NCBI GenBank assembly: GCA_011524615.1
Contig: WTJZ01000276.1
Location: 1-11,562 of the forward strand
Source of the DNA: Akkermansiaceae bacterium
Lineage (GTDB): Bacteria > Verrucomicrobiota > Verrucomicrobiia > Verrucomicrobiales > Akkermansiaceae
Direction: 5' to 3'
Length of the DNA stretch: 11,562 nucleotides
Below, piece after piece: positions 7,111 to 11,562 of the stretch. The notes under the pieces are model-generated. The model was not told where the DNA came from. It made no database searches and was given only the letters and a program-made list of their open reading frames with translations. Made by a program: the position numbers and the translations under genes. Position 1 is the first letter of the stretch. Each line of letters begins with the position of its first letter.

Positions 7111-7129
7111 ATTTTTAGGGTGCGACAGT
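7111..7129 (-). promoter_or_regulatory. ACTGTCGCA element, copy 1
   Basis: The minus strand reads ACTGTCGCACCCTAAAAAT. A second copy at 10530-10548 shares 15 of 19 positions, including all of ACTGTCGCA. Both lie just after the stop of the preceding gene and 90-135 bp before a carrier gene start, so a shared regulator or promoter type is possible. It is about 70 bp upstream of the TTGACA candidate. Confidence 0.4.
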
Positions 7130-7134
7130 GAGGT

Positions 7135-7815
7135 TTATTCCGTTGGCATAAATCGTCGGATCCTCATGTTGCGGTATTTCACATTAGAGCCGTGATCTTG
7201 GATGAGAATAGGGCCCGGGTGGCGGGAGAATTCGGGATTGTTTTTGTATTTACTCTGTTGGAATGCATCGATCCACTCTGGAGAGTCGACGATGATTTCG
7301 AGAACCATTTCCCCATTGAGCCAATGTTGAATGGTATTGTTGTAGGCATAGATGCGAGCGCTGTTCCACTCTTGGCCTGCAGGATGCGCTTCCTTCCGGT
7401 CAGATGGTTCCTTGAGGTCGTAGAGAGCGGCTAGGCTTTTATTAGGGTTCTTAGAGTACTCGTCGTCATAGATTTGGTACTCGAGTCCGACCGTTTGCTC
7501 ATCGACGCGGTATTTGATGCCACTGTTCCCTTTCTCCGCGATGCAGAACTCGAACTGGAGCTCGAAGTGGAAGTAGTCCCCAACGGTAGTGATGATGTGC
7601 CCGCCTCGACCTTCCTTCTCTTGATCGAGCGAGAGAACGCCATCTTTGACGCTCCATTGCTCTCCTACGGAGCTGGTCTTATGGCGGCTGCTTTTGGATC
7701 CGTTTTGCCAGAGATGGAGGGAGTCTCCTTCGAGGAGGTTTACCCAGTCATAATTATATGCAGTAGGGTCAGCGGCAAAGAGAGGAGCAATGAGGAGGAG
7801 GTAAAGGAAGCGCAT
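7135..7815 (-). CDS. Secreted DUF1080 (3-keto-disaccharide hydrolase domain) protein
   Basis: The 226-residue product has a short signal peptide (MRFLYLLLIAPLFAA) and one DUF1080 domain. Motifs typical of the family are visible: LLEGDSLHLWQ (27-37), the EQWSVKDGVLSL strand, GNSGIKYRV, GLEYQIYDDE, HPAGQEWNSARI, HWLNGEMVLEI and a closing GPILIQDHGSNVKYRNMRIR-type strand. DUF1080 is a concanavalin-like fold very common in PVC genomes; some members cleave 3-keto-glycosides produced by sugar 3-dehydrogenases. It lies between the two carrier/propeller modules, which fits a keto-sugar or glycan pathway. A strong terminator (7825-7857) sits only 9 bp before its start codon and no Shine-Dalgarno sequence is present, so how it is transcribed is unclear. 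Confidence 0.9.
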   Translation of the reverse strand: MRFLYLLLIAPLFAADPTAYNYDWVNLLEGDSLHLWQNGSKSSRHKTSSVGEQWSVKDGVLSLDQEKEGRGGHIITTVGDYFHFELQFEFCIAEKGNSGIKYRVDEQTVGLEYQIYDDEYSKNPNKSLAALYDLKEPSDRKEAHPAGQEWNSARIYAYNNTIQHWLNGEMVLEIIVDSPEWIDAFQQSKYKNNPEFSRHPGPILIQDHGSNVKYRNMRIRRFMPTE

Positions 7816-7824
7816 AGTAGGTTT

Positions 7825-7857
7825 AAAAAAAGGGGCTTAGATATTATCTAAGCCCCC
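7825..7857 (-). terminator. Strong intrinsic terminator of the cupredoxin/propeller 2 operon
   Basis: The arms GGGGCTTAGATA (7832-7843) and TATCTAAGCCCC (7845-7856) are perfectly complementary. On the minus strand the hairpin is followed by seven T residues (7825-7831). It begins about 23 bp after the stop of the gene ending at 7880. The T-run ends 9 bp before the ATG of the DUF1080 gene. Confidence 0.92.
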
Positions 7858-7879
7858 AGTAGTAGTAGATTTGTTTAAC

Positions 7880-9373
7880 TTATTTCGCAGGAATCTCGCG
7901 AACGGTGTAACAGAGGAGGGGGTTGTAAGAAGGAGTAATATTGAACTCGTAGCAGAAGTCTTCTTTGTGAGGCTTATCAAGGCTTACGGTGAACTTCTTC
8001 TTAGACCCATCAACAGGGGTGAAGGTGAGGCCAATATTTTCACGCTCACGCTGAGCAGAGCCATAGTGATGGTGGTAGTCGAAGGTGTATCGAACGAGTG
8101 TAGACTTCGCTAGCTCGGCGGTGTCTTCGACGTCTTGGAGGAACTCGACGGTGAAACCATCAGCAGTGATGTTGATCGTTTTGACGTCTTGGTAAGGAGC
8201 ATTATTGGCCGGGCTGACGATCGCCATGCCTTCTCCACCTGGCCATGAGAGGTGCTCATGGCCGATGATGAGTTCATTCTTCTCATTAAAGACGAAGCGG
8301 TTCACCCCCATATCGAGGCCGTGACCGTCAATGAGAGGGGTACACGCACCTTGAGTGACTCCATTGACTTCCTCGAGGATGACACGGATGATACGAGCCT
8401 TGTTCATTTCACCAATCAGCATTTGACCACCGAATTCGCCGAAGCCTTCTGGGATCGTAATGGGCTGAGATGGAGAGTTCGCCATAGTACTCTGGGTGAA
8501 CCAGACTGCTGCTGGGGTACGGATCTCATCGAGCTTCTTCGCATCTGCCTTTACTGGATCTGGTCCTTCGTAGCCTTCTGTCCATGGAAGGCTCGCAGGG
8601 TGTCCGTAGAAGTTGCCTTGCTTGACTTGGTGGAGCTTACTAGTGCCGACCCAGTCACCTTGGTTATCAGAGACATAGAGCTCACCATCTGGGCCGAACC
8701 CAAGACCGTTAGGAGAGCGGAAGCCTGAAGCCCACGGAGTCATCTCACCAGTCTTAGCGTCGACTTTGACCACCCATCCACGGTAAGGAACACGTGAGTA
8801 CATACGACCTGCTTCATGCTTGATGCCAGCACCCCATTCCTTGCGGTCTACCATGAACTTCTCACGAGCGAGGCCTAGTTCGAGCCATTCACCGCGGATC
8901 TCTTCACGGATCGGGGCACCATTAGAGGCTACATTGAGAGAGAGGTAGAAGTTACCCTCAGCATCGCGAGCGGGACCGAAGGAGAACTCGTGGTAGTTAC
9001 CACTCATACCGAAGTCATCACAGAGGCACTGATAGCTGTCCGCGACTCCGTCACCATCGGTGTCTGAGATACGAGTGATCTCTGGGCGCTGCACGATGAC
9101 GACAGTGTGGTCATCTTCTGCGACGAGGCCGAGAGGCTCGTGGAGACCTGAGGCGAACAGTGACCATTGCTTGGTCTCTGGATCGTAGATACGGACGTCG
9201 CCCTCGTGGAAGGTCGCGACGATCTTACCGTTTGGCATGATGTCGAGGCCTCCGACCTGTGGGTCTTGACCGGTAGGGATCTTAATAGAGGAGACATCGA
9301 ACCCTGGGTGCTTCACCGCCTGGGCTGAGAGAGAGAGGGCGATGAAGCCCACATAGGAAAGGAATTTGTTCAT
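7880..9373 (-). CDS. Secreted sorbosone/glucose-dehydrogenase-like beta-propeller (propeller 2)
   Basis: The 497-residue product has a signal peptide (cleavage near SAQA, residues 16-19) and aligns along its length with propeller 1. Shared stretches include DPQ(I/V)GGLD, WSLFA-x-GLHEPLG, VQRPEITR, the DTDGDG loop (104-109), GNYHEF-x-FG (His128), RVPYRG, R(T/S)PNGL (Arg219), VSDNQGDWVG and HLSWPG. They differ most in the middle (about 265-310) and in the C-terminal beta domain. No CxxCH is present. It follows the azurin-like gene by 5 bp and ends at a strong terminator, so the two form one operon. A periplasmic quinone-type sugar or aldehyde dehydrogenase is the best inference; a non-catalytic binding propeller is also possible. 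Confidence 0.8.
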   Translation of the reverse strand: MNKFLSYVGFIALSLSAQAVKHPGFDVSSIKIPTGQDPQVGGLDIMPNGKIVATFHEGDVRIYDPETKQWSLFASGLHEPLGLVAEDDHTVVIVQRPEITRISDTDGDGVADSYQCLCDDFGMSGNYHEFSFGPARDAEGNFYLSLNVASNGAPIREEIRGEWLELGLAREKFMVDRKEWGAGIKHEAGRMYSRVPYRGWVVKVDAKTGEMTPWASGFRSPNGLGFGPDGELYVSDNQGDWVGTSKLHQVKQGNFYGHPASLPWTEGYEGPDPVKADAKKLDEIRTPAAVWFTQSTMANSPSQPITIPEGFGEFGGQMLIGEMNKARIIRVILEEVNGVTQGACTPLIDGHGLDMGVNRFVFNEKNELIIGHEHLSWPGGEGMAIVSPANNAPYQDVKTINITADGFTVEFLQDVEDTAELAKSTLVRYTFDYHHHYGSAQRERENIGLTFTPVDGSKKKFTVSLDKPHKEDFCYEFNITPSYNPLLCYTVREIPAK

Positions 9374-9378
9374 GGGAA

Positions 9379-10437
9379 TTACTGAGCTGGGAATGTGAGT
9401 TGGATGTTTTGCGCGTCTGCTGGATTGACTACGATGTAGTCTCCCTCTCTGGTGCCGACATTACTTGTGACATTGCCTTTGGCATATACTTTGATCGGAG
9501 CGCTCGCATTCTGTACGGAGATCGTATTGACGAGGGCCTTATCCTGAGTCTGTGGGAACTCTGTGACAACGAGTTCGCCAAAGTGGTAAGTGTACTTAGG
9601 TGTTCCGTTGATGAGTTGGTAGCCCTTGAAGTCTGGCTTGAGAGAGTCATCACCGGTAGAGATCGTGTACGTGAGGTTGTCCCCACCGCCAGTCCAGTAG
9701 ACCTTGCCTGATGGTGATACCTGCTGACTTCCGTTAGTGCGGCTGGTGGAGCCGTAGTTGATGAAGTCACCTGTCCATGCGTAACGGAGGCGGCAGTTAC
9801 CTGCGTCCCAGCAATAGTTTTGATCACCAGGGAGCGCGACCCCGATCGCAGCTGGCCCTGCATTGGTCATGAAGTAACGGCGCATGAATGGACGCGCTAC
9901 GTTCTTCTTAGCATTCTCGAGTTCGAGAGCTTGGTTTCTGACGACTTGAGGGACGTTCTTGTCTGTGTGGAGCTTAGGTGCTCCCTTGCCGACGTAGAGG
10001 GCGCCGTACATGATCGAGGAGTGTCCAGGGTAGGTACATACGTAGTGGTACACGCCTTTTTCCTCTGGAGCCGTGAAGTAGAATTCATCACCTTCGTCCG
10101 CCTTGATGAGTTTAGAGCCTTTGATCACTGCCTCATGGTCTGGGACGTAGCCACGTGCGATGGCTTCTGGGGTGATCTGCATAGATGCCTTTTGGATCTC
10201 CTCGAGAGCTCCTTCCTTAATGATTACCAGGTTATGCGGCATATCATTGGAATCACGGTTTAAGAATCTGAAGAGGACGGTTTGTCCTGGCTTCATTCTG
10301 GCCTGTGGGGGATCGAATTGGAGTCCGTCGACCGCCTTGATGGTGATGGGGCGGCCTGTCGCTTTTGGCTCAGCTTGCAGTAAGCTGACGCATGCTAGTG
10401 CGATAGTCGTAATTATTAGGTGATGTCTCATCGTCAC
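9379..10437 (-). CDS. Azurin-like cupredoxin fused to the shared C-terminal domain
   Basis: The 352-residue product has a signal peptide (cleavage near LLQA, about residue 22). A type-1 copper domain follows (about 28-150) with the ligands visible: His68 in MPHN, then Cys134, His139 and Met143 in CTYPGHSSIM, almost identical to azurin. An EKGVYHYVC strand precedes the ligand loop. After a linker, residues 181-296 repeat the domain seen in the cytochrome at 6170-6976: WD-x3-CRLRY (210-219), SGKVYW (243-248), FKGYQLINGTPKYTY (270-284), VTE. A beta tail (297-352) ends the protein. The start is a GTG with AGGA 7 nt upstream; ATG at 10431, two codons on, is an alternative. It probably carries electrons from propeller 2, encoded 5 bp downstream. 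Confidence 0.88.
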   Translation of the reverse strand: MTMRHHLIITTIALACVSLLQAEPKATGRPITIKAVDGLQFDPPQARMKPGQTVLFRFLNRDSNDMPHNLVIIKEGALEEIQKASMQITPEAIARGYVPDHEAVIKGSKLIKADEGDEFYFTAPEEKGVYHYVCTYPGHSSIMYGALYVGKGAPKLHTDKNVPQVVRNQALELENAKKNVARPFMRRYFMTNAGPAAIGVALPGDQNYCWDAGNCRLRYAWTGDFINYGSTSRTNGSQQVSPSGKVYWTGGGDNLTYTISTGDDSLKPDFKGYQLINGTPKYTYHFGELVVTEFPQTQDKALVNTISVQNASAPIKVYAKGNVTSNVGTREGDYIVVNPADAQNIQLTFPAQ

Positions 10438-10455
10438 TACATCATCCTGAAATGT

Positions 10456-10493
10456 AACGAATCGCGCAAGGAGGAAATCCTTGTGGAATCGTT
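10456..10493 (-). promoter_or_regulatory. Stem-loop in the cupredoxin leader
   Basis: CAAGGA (10467-10472) pairs with TCCTTG (10478-10483) around a 5-nt loop. An outer AACGA (10456-10460) / TCGTT (10489-10493) pairing follows across an internal loop. It ends about 19 bp before the GTG start, next to the AGGA ribosome site, so it could affect translation or mRNA stability. Confidence 0.35.
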
Positions 10494-10529
10494 TTCTGCG
10501 TGCGAATGGGGGTTAAAAGACTCTAATCG

Positions 10530-10548
10530 ATTTATAATTTGCGACAGT
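10530..10548 (-). promoter_or_regulatory. ACTGTCGCA element, copy 2, with AT-rich -10-like tail
   Basis: The minus strand reads ACTGTCGCAAATTATAAAT, sharing 15 of 19 positions with 7111-7129. TATAAA (10531-10536) could be a -10 box for the cupredoxin operon. No good TTGACA lies 17 bp upstream of it, so recognition by a different sigma factor or help from an activator is possible. Confidence 0.4.
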
Positions 10549-10574
10549 TGAGCGAAATGTGAAAATGTCGAAAT

Positions 10575-11390
10575 CTATTGTGCAATGGGGTAGAGTGGCG
10601 CAAAAGTAAAATACCCGAGGTTTGTCTGGAGGACGAACGGGAAGGTGCTCTGATTACGCGGGGAGAACTCATATCTCGCTAGGGAAATGGAGTATGTAGT
10701 GAAGCCCTTTTGACTCCCTGTCGACTGGAAGCTCTGTACGACATCGGAGCTGGATTGGTTGTCCTCTGAGAAGAGGTGGATAGGAGTATGGTCGCTCGGG
10801 AGCGTGAGCTCTACCTTAATGACGTCTTCTGCTGCAGAGCTACGCACTGAGGCCGTCATCTGAGGGTGTGGGGTGGGGAGCTCACTCTTCGATCGGTGAA
10901 TACGTGGGTGTTGAGGGGAGGTGGTAGCCTGCGCTTGTACTGGGAGAGAGACCGAGATGGTATGGTGATCTGGGCAGCACCCCTTAGCGCAGCACATCCA
11001 GCTCAGGTTAAGATCGGCGGAGAAGGTCTCTGCGGAGAAGGTCTCAGGGATGGTGATCTCACTGAGGAGGATGACATCACGCTCGTACCCATAGCAGGGG
11101 TGAATAGCCATCATGGTGCGCTCAGGGTAGGGATAGGCAGTCTCAGAGGCGGTGATGCCCTCTGGCAGGTCCCACTCGAGCGTCATGGGGAAGCCTACGA
11201 TACCAGGGCTCTTCCAATAGGTGTGATAGCCAGGATCGTGAGTGACCGATAGGCCATAAGTGACCGTCGTACCTGCAGCTACAGCGGTATGGTCAGAAAG
11301 GAGCGTGATCTGGAGGCCCTTGCCTTCGTAGCGCAAGGGGGTAGCAATCAGTAGATTACTGAAGAGAAGTAGGAAGAGGAATTTAGTCAT
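10575..11390 (-). CDS. Secreted stand-alone DsbD N-terminal-like domain protein
   Basis: The 271-residue product has a signal peptide (MTKFLFLLLFSNLLIA) and resembles the N-terminal periplasmic domain of DsbD-type thiol reductases. Matching features are GYHTYWKSPGIVGFPMTLEWDLPEGI (54-79, in overlapping blocks), YPYPE (86-90), YGYERDVILLSEI (100-112) and a Cys-rich segment WMCCAKGCCPD (131-141), where the family has W-x-x-C-x4-C. Here each cysteine is doubled (133, 134, 138, 139). There is no membrane reductase domain and no thioredoxin domain, so electrons must come from another protein. A role in disulfide reduction or cytochrome or copper protein maturation is plausible given the downstream genes, but not shown. 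It has its own candidate promoter at 11459-11488 and lies 137 bp before the cupredoxin start. Confidence 0.78.
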   Translation of the reverse strand: MTKFLFLLLFSNLLIATPLRYEGKGLQITLLSDHTAVAAGTTVTYGLSVTHDPGYHTYWKSPGIVGFPMTLEWDLPEGITASETAYPYPERTMMAIHPCYGYERDVILLSEITIPETFSAETFSADLNLSWMCCAKGCCPDHHTISVSLPVQAQATTSPQHPRIHRSKSELPTPHPQMTASVRSSAAEDVIKVELTLPSDHTPIHLFSEDNQSSSDVVQSFQSTGSQKGFTTYSISLARYEFSPRNQSTFPFVLQTNLGYFTFAPLYPIAQ

Positions 11391-11413
11391 GCAGTAGAAT
11401 GAGGATTATGCCC

Positions 11414-11432
11414 TGCTCGAGAGGATCGAGCA
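11414..11432 (-). promoter_or_regulatory. Leader hairpin of the DsbD-N-like gene
   Basis: TGCTCGA (11414-11420) and TCGAGCA (11426-11432) form a 7-bp stem with a 5-nt loop, between the candidate promoter and the ATG at 11390. There is no T-run, so it is more likely a stability or regulatory element than a terminator. Confidence 0.4.
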
Positions 11433-11457
11433 AGGTTCATTAAACGACGAGCGGTCT

Positions 11458-11488
11458 CACAATATTCAATTGTGTATACTAATGTCTA
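11458..11488 (-). promoter_or_regulatory. Candidate promoter and overlapping palindromic operator of the DsbD-N-like gene
   Basis: On the minus strand TAGACA (11483-11488, 5 of 6) and TATTGT (11459-11464, 4 of 6) are 18 bp apart, giving a start near 11452. The inverted repeat CACAATATTCAATTGTG (11458-11474, 6-bp arms) covers the -10 box, where a dimeric repressor would block transcription. Confidence 0.45.
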
Positions 11489-11562
11489 CGCCTTTTGCCT
11501 TACTGTTCTCTCAAATTCCATTCACCCAGCCCTGATAAGGGCGGGTCGATTCCAGCATAGGC
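11489..11562. other. Right edge with GC-rich hairpin
   Basis: No gene is seen in these last 74 bp. GCCCT (11529-11533) and AGGGC (11538-11542) form a tight hairpin that can extend through CCC/GGG past a one-base bulge. The plus strand CCCTGATAAGGG recalls the anticodon arm of tRNA-Ile(GAU) and the following GGTCGATTCC a T-arm, but no D-arm or proper stems are found. Confidence 0.35.

Noticed and set aside
10533..10538. Perfect TATAAT on the plus strand
   Set aside because: No plus-strand gene follows and there is no matching -35 box. The same bases are better explained by the minus-strand element at 10530-10548.

Overview
The window reads as chromosomal DNA of a Verrucomicrobiota (PVC group) bacterium, probably aquatic or marine. 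The evidence is the combination of secreted sorbosone/glucose-dehydrogenase-like beta-propellers, a DUF1080 (3-keto-disaccharide hydrolase) protein, small secreted electron carriers, few Shine-Dalgarno sequences, and intergenic arrays of the CCACTAAGA type. This assignment rests on gene content only; no rRNA or other phylogenetic marker was seen.

Layout. Positions 1-1398 are gene-poor. They hold one small predicted membrane protein (322-618) among degenerate repeats in both orientations, including two ~68-bp direct copies at 71-137 and 1317-1384, and a palindrome-rich block at 963-1131. Positions 1399-2558 (minus) carry lipB (lipoate biosynthesis) and an exported protein with two HMA metal-binding domains. 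speA (arginine decarboxylase, polyamine synthesis) is the only large plus-strand gene (2679-4589) and converges on the next block. From 4625 to 11390 every gene is on the minus strand and every product has a predicted export signal. In transcription order these are: a DsbD-N-like protein; an azurin-like cupredoxin followed by propeller 2; a DUF1080 protein; and a cytochrome c followed by propeller 1.

How the genes may work together. The main result is a duplicated two-gene module: electron carrier, then propeller 5-6 bp downstream. One copy uses a c-type heme protein (CKACH), the other a type-1 copper protein (C134/H139/M143, azurin-like). Both carriers end in the same additional C-terminal domain (WD-x3-CRLRY ... 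FKGY ... G-x-P). In many PVC proteins such a propeller and a heme domain are fused in one chain, so this locus looks like a split periplasmic sugar or aldehyde oxidation system with interchangeable heme and copper carriers. The DUF1080 gene between the modules suggests a carbohydrate substrate. A 19-bp element with the core ACTGTCGCA lies upstream of both carrier genes (15 of 19 positions identical) and may co-regulate them. The exported HMA protein and the DsbD-N-like protein could serve copper delivery and thiol/cytochrome maturation, but that is inference.
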